In this document: positions 1 to 12,429 of the stretch, in pieces
Numbering within the stretch: position 1 is the first letter of the stretch
Layout: every line of letters starts with the position of its first letter
DNA from: Thuidium tamariscinum
Lineage: Eukaryota > Streptophyta > Bryopsida > Hypnales > Thuidiaceae
Direction of reading: 5' to 3'
Assembly: GCA_947034885.2 (NCBI GenBank)
Contig: OX344755.2
Location: 28,093,052-28,157,051 of the forward strand
Length of the DNA stretch: 64,000 nt
The notes under the pieces: model-generated
What the model saw: the letters and a program-made list of their open reading frames with translations, nothing else
Told to the model about the DNA's origin: nothing
The model's database searches: none
Position numbers and translations under genes: made by a program

Positions 1-97
1 AGGCTCTTGAATGGTGTGCATTTTTGAATTTAATCGCATTGAATTTCACAGCATATTTTTTGTAGTAATTCTATAGAACTGGATTAGATATTACAAT

Positions 98-105
98 GTG
101 ATCAC
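98..105. other. 8-bp palindrome GTGATCAC in the monomer
   Basis: Perfect dyad present in most monomers. It is destroyed in one recurrent variant, gatcgttttg, found at about 30113, 37127, 42194, 45700, 46090, 48425, 50762, 53296, 59330 and repeatedly after 60480. It is altered to gatcatg at about 43949, 47454, 49791 and 51935. A protein-binding role is possible but unsupported. Confidence 0.6.
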
Positions 106-141
106 GTTGAATTTGTATTGCAACTAAGAAGTTTGCGCGTC

Positions 142-151
142 TTGATATCAA
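142..151. other. 10-bp palindrome TTGATATCAA in the monomer
   Basis: Perfect dyad around the EcoRV core. Variants reading tctggatatc or tctcgatatc shorten it to the core. The gcgcgtgttg variant (copies at 25479, 26645 and 28202) extends it to a 12-bp palindrome, GTTGATATCAAC. Seen directly; function unknown. Confidence 0.6.
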
Positions 152-158
152 CTAAACA

Positions 159-176
159 CCTCGGAGATTTCCTCGG
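159..176. other. Direct repeat cctcgg-agattt-cctcgg near the monomer 3' end
   Basis: In cacctcgg-type monomers a 6-bp word is repeated directly around agattt and followed by ccacgag, so that ctcg and cgag can pair across gcca. In caacgagg-type monomers the first word is changed and the same place becomes an inverted repeat (see 354-369). Confidence 0.6.
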
Positions 177-353
177 CCACGAGAGTAACTCCGTAGGCTC
201 TTGAATGGTGTGCATTTTTGAATTTAATCGCATTGAATTTCACAGCATATTTTTTGTAGTAATTCTATAGAACTGGATTAGATATTACAATGTGATCACG
301 TTGAATTTGTCTTGCAACTGAGAAGTTTACGCGTCTTGATATCAACTAAACAA

Positions 354-369
354 CGAGGAGATTTCCTCG
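354..369. other. Inverted repeat cgagga-gatt-tcctcg in caacgagg-type monomers
   Basis: A perfect 6-bp stem with a 4-base loop, shown here in the second monomer and recurring in every copy with caacgagg followed by tttcctcgg. In copies with tttccccgg one pair of the stem is mismatched. It is a short hairpin with no demonstrated function. Confidence 0.55.
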
Positions 370-2527
370 GCCAGGAGAGTAACTCCGTAGGCTCTTGAAT
401 GGTGTGCATTTTTGAATTGTAATGGCATTGAATTTCACAGCATATTTTTTGTAGTAATTCTATAGAACTGGATTAGATATTACAATGTGATCACGTTGAA
501 TTTGTCTTGCAACTGAGAAGTTTACGCGTCTTGATATCAACTAAACAACGAGGAGATTTCCTCGGCCAGGAGAGTAACTCCGTAGGCTCTTGAATGGTGT
601 GCATTTTTGAATTTTAATCGCATTGAATTTCACAGCATATTTTTTGTAGTAATTCTATAGAACTGGATTAGATATTACAATGTGATCACGTTGAATTTGT
701 CTTGCAACTGAGAAGTTTGCGCGTCTTGATATCAACTAAACACCTCGGAGATTTCCTCGGCCACGAGAGTAACTCCGTAGGCTCTTGAATGGTGTGCATT
801 TTTGAATTTAATCGCATTGAATTTCACAGCATATTTTTTGTAGTAATTCTATAGAACTGGATTAGATATTACAATGTGATCACGTTGAATTTGTATTGCA
901 ACTGAGAAGTTTACGCGTCTTGATATCAACTAAACAACGAGGAGATTTCCCCGGCCAAGGGACTAACTCCGTCGGCTCTTGAATGGTGTGCATTTTTGAA
1001 TTTTAATGGCATTGAATTTCACAGCATATTTTTTGTAGTAATTCTATAGAACTGGATTAGATATTACAATGTGATCACGTTGAATTTGTCTTGCAACTGA
1101 GAAGTTTGCGCGTCTTGATATCAACTAAACACCTCGGAGATTTCCTCGGCCACGAGAGTAACTCCGTAGGCTCTTGAATGGTGTGCATTTTTGAATTTAA
1201 TCGCATTGAATTTCACAGCATATTTTTTGTAGTAATTCTATAGAACTGGATTAGATATTACAATGTGATCACGTTGAATTTGTATTGCAACTGAGAAGTT
1301 TACGCGTCTTGATATCAACTAAACAACGAGGAGATTTCCCCGGCCAAGGGACTAACTCCGTCGGCTCTTGAATGGTGTGCATTTTTGAATTTTAATGGCA
1401 TTGAATTTCACAGCATATTTTTTGTAGTAATTCTATAGAACTGGATTAGATATTACAATGTGATCACGTTGAATTTGTCTTGCAACTGAGAAGTTTGCGC
1501 GTCTGGATATCAACTAAACACCTCGGAGATTTCCTCGGCCACGAGAGTAACTCCGTAGGCTCTTGAATGGTGTGCATTTTTGAATTTAATCGCATTGAAT
1601 TTCACAGCATATTTTTTGTAGTAATTCTATAGAACTGTATTAGATATTACAATGTGATCACGTTGAATTTGTATTGCAGCTGAGAAGTTTGCGCGTCTTG
1701 ATATCAACTAAACACCTCGGAGATTTCCTCGGCCACGAGAGTAACTCCGTAGGCTCTTGAATGGTGTGCATTTTTGAATTTAATCGCATTGAATTTCACA
1801 GCATATTTTTTGTAGTAATTCTATAGAACTGGATTAGATATTACAATGTGATCACGTTGAATTTGTCTTGCAACTGAGAAGTTTACGCGTCTTGATATCA
1901 ACTAAACAACGAGGAGATTTCCTCGGCCAGGAGAGTAACTCCGTAGGCTCTTGAATGGTGTGCATTTTTGAATTTTAATCGCATTGAATTTCACAGCATA
2001 TTTTTTGTAGTAATTCTATAGAACTGGATTAGATATTACAATGTGATCACGTTGAATTTGTATTGCAACTAAGAAGTTTGCGCGTCTTGATATCAACTAA
2101 ACACCTCGGAGATTTCCTCGGCCACGAGAGTAACTCCGTAGGCTCTTGAATGGTGTGCATTTTTGAATTTAATCGCATTGAATTTCACAGCATATTTTTT
2201 GTAGTAATTCTATAGAACTGGATTAGATATTACAATGTGATCACGTTGAATTTGTCTTGCAACTGAGAAGTTTGCGCGTCTGGATATCAACTAAACACCT
2301 CGGAGATTTCCTCGGCCACGAGAGTAACTCCGTAGGCTCTTGAATGGTGTGCATTTTTGAATTTAATCGCATTGAATTTCACAGCATATTTTTTGTAGTA
2401 ATTCTATAGAACTGGATTAGATATTACAATGTGATCACGTTGAATTTGTCTTGCAACTGAGAAGTTTGCGCGTCTTGATATCAACTAAACACCTCGGAGA
2501 TTTTTTCGGCCAGGAGAATAACTCCGT

Positions 2528-4860
2528 CGGCTCTTGAATGGTGTGCATTTTTGAATTTTAATGGCATTGAATTTCACAGCATATTTTTTGTAGTAATTCT
2601 ATAGAACTGAATTAGATATTACAATGTGATCACGTTGAATTTGTATTGCAGCTGAGAAGTTTGCGCGTCTTGATATCAACTAAACACCTCGGAGATTTCC
2701 TCGGCCACGAGAGTAACTCCGTAGGCTCTTGAATGGTGTGCATTTTTGAATTTAATCGCATTGAATTTCACAGCATATTTTTTGTAGTAATTCTATAGAA
2801 CTGGATTAGATATTACAATGTGATCACGTTGAATTTGTCTTGCAACTGAGAAGTTTACGCGTCTTGATATCAACTAAACAACGAGGAGATTTCCTCGGCC
2901 ACGAGAGTAACTCCGTAGGCTCTTGAATGGTGTGCATTTTTGAATTTTAATCGCATTGAATTTCACAGCATATTTTTTGTAGTAATTCTATAGAACTGGA
3001 TTAGATATTACAATGTGATCACGTTGAATTTGTCTTGCAACTGAGAAGTTTGCGCGTCTTGATATCAACTAAACACCTCGGAGATTTCCTCGGCCACGAG
3101 AGTAACTCCGTAGGCTCTTGAATGGTGTGCATTTTTGAATTTAATCGCATTGAATTTCACAGCATATTTTTTGTAGTAATTCTATAGAACTGGATTAGAT
3201 ATTACAATGTGATCACGTTGAATTTGTATTGCAACTGAGAAGTTTACGCGTCTTGATATCAACTAAACAACGAGGAGATTTCCCCGGCCAAGGGACTAAC
3301 TCCGTCGGCTCTTGAATGGTGTGCATTTTTGAATTTTAATGGCATTGAATTTCACAGCATATTTTTTGTAGTAATTCTATAGAACTGGATTAGATATTAC
3401 AATGTGATCACGTTGAATTTGTCTTGCAACTGAGAAGTTTGCGCGTCTTGATATCAACTAAACACCTCGGAGATTTCCTCGGCCACGAGAGTAACTCCGT
3501 AGGCTCTTGAATGGTGTGCATTTTTGAATTTAATCGCATTGAATTTCACAGCATATTTTTTGTAGTAATTCTATAGAACTGGATTAGATATTACAATGTG
3601 ATCACGTTGAATTTGTATTGCAACTGAGAAGTTTACGCGTCTTGATATCAACTAAACAACGAGGAGATTTCCCCGGCCAAGGGACTAACTCCGTCGGCTC
3701 TTGAATGGTGTGCATTTTTGAATTTTAATGGCATTGAATTTCACAGCATATTTTTTGTAGTAATTCTATAGAACTGGATTAGATATTACAATGTGATCAC
3801 GTTGAATTTGTCTTGCAACTGAGAAGTTTGCGCGTCTGGATATCAACTAAACACCTCGGAGATTTCCTCGGCCACGAGAGTAACTCCGTAGGCTCTTGAA
3901 TGGTGTGCATTTTTGAATTTAATCGCATTGAATTTCACAGCATATTTTTTGTAGTAATTCTATAGAACTGAATTAGATATTACAATGTGATCACGTTGAA
4001 TTTGTATTGCAGCTGAGAAGTTTGCGCGTCTTGATATCAACTAAACACCTCGGAGATTTCCTCGGCCACGAGAGTAACTCCGTAGGCTCTTGAATGGTGT
4101 GCATTTTTGAATTTAATCGCATTGAATTTCACAGCATATTTTTTGTAGTAATTCTATAGAACTGGATTAGATATTACAATGTGATCACGTTGAATTTGTC
4201 TTGCAACTGAGAAGTTTACGCGTCTTGATATCAACTAAACAACGAGGAGATTTCCTCGGCCAGGAGAGTAACTCCGTAGGCTCTTGAATGGTGTGCATTT
4301 TTGAATTTTAATCGCATTGAATTTCACAGCATATTTTTTGTAGTAATTCTATAGAACTGGATTAGATATTACAATGTGATCACGTTGAATTTGTATTGCA
4401 ACTAAGAAGTTTGCGCGTCTTGATATCAACTAAACACCTCGGAGATTTCCTCGGCCACGAGAGTAACTCCGTAGGCTCTTGAATGGTGTGCATTTTTGAA
4501 TTTAATCGCATTGAATTTCACAGCATATTTTTTGTAGTAATTCTATAGAACTGGATTAGATATTACAATGTGATCACGTTGAATTTGTCTTGCAACTGAG
4601 AAGTTTGCGCGTCTGGATATCAACTAAACACCTCGGAGATTTCCTCGGCCACGAGAGTAACTCCGTAGGCTCTTGAATGGTGTGCATTTTTGAATTTAAT
4701 CGCATTGAATTTCACAGCATATTTTTTGTAGTAATTCTATAGAACTGGATTAGATATTACAATGTGATCACGTTGAATTTGTCTTGCAACTGAGAAGTTT
4801 GCGCGTCTTGATATCAACTAAACACCTCGGAGATTTTTTCGGCCAGGAGAATAACTCCGT
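2528..4860. repeat. Domain A 12-monomer HOR unit (2333 bp)
   Basis: It lies between the landmark monomers ending at 2527 and 4860. Like the 13-mer it starts with a ggc/gaatt/tattgcag copy and ends with the ttttttcggcc copy. In the middle, two tatt-acgcg-aaggg copies each precede a ggc-type copy, which is a local duplication absent from the 13-mer. Confidence 0.75.
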
Positions 4861-7800
4861 CGGCTCTTGAATGGTGTGCATTTTTGAATTTTAATGGCAT
4901 TGAATTTCACAGCATATTTTTTGTAGTAATTCTATAGAACTGAATTAGATATTACAATGTGATCACGTTGAATTTGTATTGCAGCTGAGAAGTTTGCGCG
5001 TCTTGATATCAACTAAACACCTCGGAGATTTCCTCGGCCACGAGAGTAACTCCGTAGGCTCTTGAATGGTGTGCATTTTTGAATTTAATCGCATTGAATT
5101 TCACAGCATATTTTTTGTAGTAATTCTATAGAACTGGATTAGATATTACAATGTGATCACGTTGAATTTGTCTTGCAACTGAGAAGTTTGCGCGTCTTGA
5201 TATCAACTAAACAACGAGGAGATTTCCTCGGCCAGGAGAGTAACTCCGTAGGCTCTTGAATGGTGTGCATTTTTGAATTTTAATCGCATTGAATTTCACA
5301 GCATATTTTTTGTAGTAATTCTATAGAACTGGATTAGATATTACAATGTGATCACGTTGAATTTGTATTGCAACTAAGAAGTTTGCGCGTCTTGATATCA
5401 ACTAAACACCTCGGAGATTTCCTCGGCCACGAGAGTAACTCCGTAGGCTCTTGAATGGTGTGCATTTTTGAATTTAATCGCATTGAATTTCACAGCATAT
5501 TTTTTGTAGTAATTCTATAGAACTGGATTAGATATTACAATGTGATCACGTTGAATTTGTCTTGCAACTGAGAAGTTTACGCGTCTTGATATCAACTAAA
5601 CAACGAGGAGATTTCCTCGGCCAGGAGAGTAACTCCGTAGGCTCTTGAATGGTGTGCATTTTTGAATTTTAATGGCATTGAATTTCACAGCATATTTTTT
5701 GTAGTAATTCTATAGAACTGGATTAGATATTACAATGTGATCACGTTGAATTTGTCTTGCAACTGAGAAGTTTACGCGTCTTGATATCAACTAAACAACG
5801 AGGAGATTTCCTCGGCCAGGAGAGTAACTCCGTAGGCTCTTGAATGGTGTGCATTTTTGAATTTTAATCGCATTGAATTTCACAGCATATTTTTTGTAGT
5901 AATTCTATAGAACTGGATTAGATATTACAATGTGATCACGTTGAATTTGTCTTGCAACTGAGAAGTTTGCGCGTCTTGATATCAACTAAACACCTCGGAG
6001 ATTTCCTCGGCCACGAGAGTAACTCCGTAGGCTCTTGAATGGTGTGCATTTTTGAATTTAATCGCATTGAATTTCACAGCATATTTTTTGTAGTAATTCT
6101 ATAGAACTGGATTAGATATTACAATGTGATCACGTTGAATTTGTATTGCAACTGAGAAGTTTACGCGTCTTGATATCAACTAAACAACGAGGAGATTTCC
6201 CCGGCCAAGGGACTAACTCCGTCGGCTCTTGAATGGTGTGCATTTTTGAATTTTAATGGCATTGAATTTCACAGCATATTTTTTGTAGTAATTCTATAGA
6301 ACTGGATTAGATATTACAATGTGATCACGTTGAATTTGTCTTGCAACTGAGAAGTTTGCGCGTCTGGATATCAACTAAACACCTCGGAGATTTCCTCGGC
6401 CACGAGAGTAACTCCGTAGGCTCTTGAATGGTGTGCATTTTTGAATTTAATCGCATTGAATTTCACAGCATATTTTTTGTAGTAATTCTATAGAACTGAA
6501 TTAGATATTACAATGTGATCACGTTGAATTTGTATTGCAGCTGAGAAGTTTGCGCGTCTTGATATCAACTAAACACCTCGGAGATTTCCTCGGCCACGAG
6601 AGTAACTCCGTAGGCTCTTGAATGGTGTGCATTTTTGAATTTAATCGCATTGAATTTCACAGCATATTTTTTGTAGTAATTCTATAGAACTGGATTAGAT
6701 ATTACAATGTGATCACGTTGAATTTGTCTTGCAACTGAGAAGTTTACGCGTCTTGATATCAACTAAACAACGAGGAGATTTCCTCGGCCACGAGAGTAAC
6801 TCCGTAGGCTCTTGAATGGTGTGCATTTTTGAATTTTAATCGCATTGAATTTCACAGCATATTTTTTGTAGTAATTCTATAGAACTGGATTAGATATTAC
6901 AATGTGATCACGTTGAATTTGTCTTGCAACTGAGAAGTTTGCGCGTCTTGATATCAACTAAACACCTCGGAGATTTCCTCGGCCACGAGAGTAACTCCGT
7001 AGGCTCTTGAATGGTGTGCATTTTTGAATTTAATCGCATTGAATTTCACAGCATATTTTTTGTAGTAATTCTATAGAACTGGATTAGATATTACAATGTG
7101 ATCACGTTGAATTTGTATTGCAACTGAGAAGTTTACGCGTCTTGATATCAACTAAACAACGAGGAGATTTCCCCGGCCAAGGGACTAACTCCGTCGGCTC
7201 TTGAATGGTGTGAATTTTTGAATTTTAATGGCATTGAATTTCACAGCATATTTTTTGTAGTAATTCTATAGAACTGGATTAGATATTACAATGTGATCAC
7301 GTTGAATTTGTCTTGCAACTGAGAAGTTTGCGCGTCTGGATATCAACTAAACACCTCGGAGATTTCCTCGGCCACGAGAGTAACTCCGTAGGCTCTTGAA
7401 TGGTGTGCATTTTTGAATTTAATCGCATTGAATTTCACAGCATATTTTTTGTAGTAATTCTATAGAACTGAATTAGATATTACAATGTGATCACGTTGAA
7501 TTTGTATTGCAGCTGAGAAGTTCGCGCGTCTTGATATCAACTAAACACCTCGGAGATTTCCTCGGCCACGAGAGTAACTCCGTAGGCTCTTGAATGGTGT
7601 GCATTTTTGAATTTAATCGCATTGAATTTCACAGCATATTTTTTGTAGTAATTCTATAGAACTGGATTAGATATTACAATGTGATCACGTTGAATTTGTC
7701 TTGCAACTGAGAAGTTTACGCGTCTTGATATCAACTAAACAACGAGGAGATTTCCTCGGCCAGGAGAGTAACTCCGTAGGCTCTTGAATGGTGTGCATTT

Positions 7801-8748
7801 TTGAATTTTAATCGCATTGAATTTCACAGCATATTTTTTGTAGTAATTCTATAGAACTGGATTAGATATTACAATGTGATCACGTTGAATTTGTATTGCA
7901 ACTAAGAAGTTTGCGCGTCTTGATATCAACTAAACACCTCGGAGATTTCCTCGGCCACGAGAGTAACTCCGTAGGCTCTTGAATGGTGTGCATTTTTGAA
8001 TTTAATCGCATTGAATTTCACAGCATATTTTTTGTAGTAATTCTATAGAACTGGATTAGATATTACAATGTGATCACGTTGAATTTGTCTTGCAACTAAG
8101 AAGTTTGCGCGTCTTGATATCAACTAAACACCTCGGAGATTTCCTCGGCCACGAGAGTAACTCCGTAGGCTCTTGAATGGTGTGCATTTTTGAATTTAAT
8201 CGCATTGAATTTCACAGCATATTTTTTGTAGTAATTCTATAGAACTGGATTAGATATTACAATGTGATCACGTTGAATTTGTCTTGCAACTGAGAAGTTT
8301 GCGCGTCTGGATATCAACTAAACACCTCGGAGATTTCCTCGGCCACGAGAGTAACTCCGTAGGCTCTTGAATGGTGTGCATTTTTGAATTTAATCGCATT
8401 GAATTTCACAGCATATTTTTTGTAGTAATTCTATAGAACTGGATTAGATATTACAATGTGATCACGTTGAATTTGTCTTGCAACTGAGAAGTTTGCGCGT
8501 CTGGATATCAACTAAACACCTCGGAGATTTCCTCGGCCACGAGAGTAACTCCGTAGGCTCTTGAATGGTGTGCATTTTTGAATTTAATCGCATTGAATTT
8601 CACAGCATATTTTTTGTAGTAATTCTATAGAACTGGATTAGATATTACAATGTGATCACGTTGAATTTGTCTTGCAACTGAGAAGTTTGCGCGTCTTGAT
8701 ATCAACTAAACACCTCGGAGATTTTTTCGGCCAGGAGAATAACTCCGT
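4861..8748. repeat. Domain A 20-monomer HOR unit, left copy (3888 bp)
   Basis: Twenty monomers between consecutive landmarks. Relative to the 13-mer it carries an extra internal series (acgcg, ttaatcgc-gcgcg, tatt-aaggg, ggc-gtctgg, gaatt-tattgcag), which suggests unequal exchange inside the unit. It has the same monomer count and nearly the same order as 13700-17566. Private changes lie at 7213 (c to a) and 7523 (t to c). Confidence 0.75.
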
Positions 8749-11276
8749 CGGCTCTTGAATGGTGTGCATTTTTGAATTTTAATGGCATTGAATTTCACAG
8801 CATATTTTTTGTAGTAATTCTATAGAACTGGATTAGATATTACAATGTGATCACGTTGAATTTGTATTGCAGCTGAGAAGTTTGCGCGTCTTGATATCAA
8901 CTAAACACCTCGGAGATTTCCTCGGCCACGAGAGTAACTCCGTAGGCTCTTGAATGGTGTGCATTTTTGAATTTAATCGCATTGAATTTCACAGCATATT
9001 TTTTGTAGTAATTCTATAGAACTGGATTAGATATTACAATGTGATCACGTTGAATTTGTCTTGCAACTGAGAAGTTTACGCGTCTTGATATCAACTAAAC
9101 AACGAGGAGATTTCCTCGGCCAGGAGAGTAACTCCGTAGGCTCTTGAATGGTGTGCATTTTTGAATTTTAATCGCATTGAATTTCACAGCATATTTTTTG
9201 TAGTAATTCTATAGAACTGGATTAGATATTACAATGTGATCACGTTGAATTTGTCTTGCAACTAAGAAGTTTGCGCGTCTTGATATCAACTAAACACCTC
9301 GGAGATTTCCTCGGCCACGAGAGTAACTCCGTAGGCTCTTGAATGGTGTGCATTTTTGAATTTAATCGCATTGAATTTCACAGCATATTTTTTGTAGTAA
9401 TTCTATAGAACTGGATTAGATATTACAATGTGATCACGTTGAATTTGTCTTGCAACTGAGAAGTTTACGCGTCTTGATATCAACTAAACAACGAGGAGAT
9501 TTCCTCGGCCAGGAGAGTAACTCCGTAGGCTCTTGAATGGTGTGCATTTTTGAATTTTAATGGCATTGAATTTCACAGCATATTTTTTGTAGTAATTCTA
9601 TAGAACTGGATTAGATATTACAATGTGATCACGTTGAATTTGTCTTGCAACTGAGAAGTTTACGCGTCTTGATATCAACTAAACAACGAGGAGATTTCCT
9701 CGGCCAGGAGAGTAACTCCGTAGGCTCTTGAATGGTGTGCATTTTTGAATTTTAATCGCATTGAATTTCACAGCATATTTTTTGTAGTAATTCTATAGAA
9801 CTGGATTAGATATTACAATGTGATCACGTTGAATTTGTCTTGCAACTGAGAAGTTTGCGCGTCTTGATATCAACTAAACACCTCGGAGATTTCCTCGGCC
9901 ACGAGAGTAACTCCGTAGGCTCTTGAATGGTGTGCATTTTTGAATTTAATCGCATTGAATTTCACAGCATATTTTTTGTAGTAATTCTATAGAACTGGAT
10001 TAGATATTACAATGTGATCACGTTGAATTTGTATTGCAACTGAGAAGTTTACGCGTCTTGATATCAACTAAACAACGAGGAGATTTCCCCGGCCAAGGGA
10101 CTAACTCCGTCGGCTCTTGAATGGTGTGCATTTTTGAATTTTAATGGCATTGAATTTCACAGCATATTTTTTGTAGTAATTCTATAGAACTGGATTAGAT
10201 ATTACAATGTGATCACGTTGAATTTGTCTTGCAACTGAGAAGTTTGCGCGTCTTGATATCAACTAAACACCTCGGAGATTTCCTCGGCCACGAGAGTAAC
10301 TCCGTAGGCTCTTGAATGGTGTGCATTTTTGAATTTAATCGCATTGAATTTCACAGCATATTTTTTGTAGTAATTCTATAGAACTGAATTAGATATTACA
10401 ATGTGATCACGTTGAATTTGTATTGCAGCTGAGAAGTTTGCGCGTCTTGATATCAACTAAACACCTCGGAGATTTCCTCGGCCACGAGAGTAACTCCGTA
10501 GGCTCTTGAATGGTGTGCATTTTTGAATTTAATCGCATTGAATTTCACAGCATATTTTTTGTAGTAATTCTATAGAACTGGATTAGATATTACAATGTGA
10601 TCACGTTGAATTTGTATTGCAACTGAGAAGTTTACGCGTCTTGATATCAACTAAACAACGAGGAGATTTCCTCGGCCAGGAGAGTAACTCCGTAGGCTCT
10701 TGAATGGTGTGCATTTTTGAATTTTAATCGCATTGAATTTCACAGCATATTTTTTGTAGTAATTCTATAGAACTGGATTAGATATTACAATGTGATCACG
10801 TTGAATTTGTATTGCAACTAAGAAGTTTGCGCGTCTTGATATCAACTAAACACCTCGGAGATTTCCTCGGCCACGAGAGTAACTCCGTAGGCTCTTGAAT
10901 GGTGTGCATTTTTGAATTTAATCGCATTGAATTTCACAGCATATTTTTTGTAGTAATTCTATAGAACTGGATTAGATATTACAATGTGATCACGTTGAAT
11001 TTGTCTTGCAACTGAGAAGTTTGCGCGTCTGGATATCAACTAAACACCTCGGAGATTTCCTCGGCCACGAGAGTAACTCCGTAGGCTCTTGAATGGTGTG
11101 CATTTTTGAATTTAATCGCATTGAATTTCACAGCATATTTTTTGTAGTAATTCTATAGAACTGGATTAGATATTACAATGTGATCACGTTGAATTTGTCT
11201 TGCAACTGAGAAGTTTGCGCGTCTTGATATCAACTAAACACCTCGGAGATTTTTTCGGCCAGGAGAATAACTCCGT
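8749..11276. repeat. Domain A 13-monomer HOR unit, copy 1 (2528 bp)
   Basis: Thirteen monomers ending in the ttttttcggcc copy, identical in length and near-identical in monomer order to 17567-20094 and 21455-23982. A few sites differ from the other two: ggatt instead of gaatt in the first monomer, cttg instead of tatt in the third, gtcttg instead of gtctgg in the eighth, and tatt instead of cttg in the tenth. Confidence 0.8.
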
Positions 11277-12229
11277 CGGCTCTTGAATGGTGTGCATTTT
11301 TGAATTTTAATGGCATTGAATTTCACAGCATATTTTTTGTAGTAATTCTATAGAACTGAATTAGATATTACAATGTGATCACGTTGAATTTGTATTGCAG
11401 CTGAGAAGTTTGCGCGTCTTGATATCAACTAAACACCTCGGAGATTTCCTCGGCCACGAGAGTAACTCCGTAGGCTCTTGAATGGTGTGCATTTTTGAAT
11501 TTAATCGCATTGAATTTCACAGCATATTTTTTGTAGTAATTCTATAGAACTGGATTAGATATTACAATGTGATCACGTTGAATTTGTCTTGCAACTGAGA
11601 AGTTTACGCGTCTTGATATCAACTAAACAACGAGGAGATTTCCTCGGCCAGGAGAGTAACTCCGTAGGCTCTTGAATGGTGTGCATTTTTGAATTTTAAT
11701 CGCATTGAATTTCACAGCATATTTTTTGTAGTAATTCTATAGAACTGGATTAGATATTACAATGTGATCACGTTGAATTTGTATTGCAACTAAGAAGTTT
11801 GCGCGTCTTGATATCAACTAAACACCTCGGAGATTTCCTCGGCCACGAGAGTAACTCCGTAGGCTCTTGAATGGTGTGCATTTTTGAATTTAATCGCATT
11901 GAATTTCACAGCATATTTTTTGTAGTAATTCTATAGAACTGGATTAGATATTACAATGTGATCACGTTGAATTTGTCTTGCAACTGAGAAGTTTGCGCGT
12001 CTGGATATCAACTAAACACCTCGGAGATTTCCTCGGCCACGAGAGTAACTCCGTAGGCTCTTGAATGGTGTGCATTTTTGAATTTAATCGCATTGAATTT
12101 CACAGCATATTTTTTGTAGTAATTCTATAGAACTGGATTAGATATTACAATGTGATCACGTTGAATTTGTCTTGCAACTGAGAAGTTTGCGCGTCTGGAT
12201 ATCAACTAAACACCTCGGAGATTTCCTCG

Positions 12230-12429
12230 NNNNNNNNNNNNNNNNNNNNNNNNNNNNNNNNNNNNNNNNNNNNNNNNNNNNNNNNNNNNNNNNNNNNNNN
12301 NNNNNNNNNNNNNNNNNNNNNNNNNNNNNNNNNNNNNNNNNNNNNNNNNNNNNNNNNNNNNNNNNNNNNNNNNNNNNNNNNNNNNNNNNNNNNNNNNNNN
12401 NNNNNNNNNNNNNNNNNNNNNNNNNNNNN
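12230..12429. other. Assembly gap, 200 N
   Basis: Exactly 200 undetermined bases inside the array. The left flank stops in the 3' part of a gtctgg-type monomer and the right flank starts in the middle of a tatt-acgcg-aaggg monomer. The round length points to a scaffolder placeholder of unknown true size, and the flanks suggest the true distance may be very different. Confidence 0.97.

Larger units (their letters stand above)
1..194. repeat. Representative satellite monomer (194-bp form)
   Basis: The first complete copy runs from aggctcttga to the ccgt just before the next aggctc. Composition is about 37% G+C (71 of 194 by hand count). The 5' two thirds is A/T-rich, with T-runs near positions 31-35 and 66-61 of the gcatattttttg stretch. 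The 3' third is GC-richer (gcgcg, cctcggccacgag). Most monomers carry an EcoRV site (GATATC) and a TGATCA site, so these enzymes would reduce the array largely to a monomer ladder. No CENP-B-box-like 17-mer is visible on either strand. Confidence 0.95.

Noticed and set aside
98-105. TGTGATCAC as a bacterial CRP-like operator
   Set aside because: It lacks the spacing of the two half sites, and the setting is a eukaryotic satellite with no genes.
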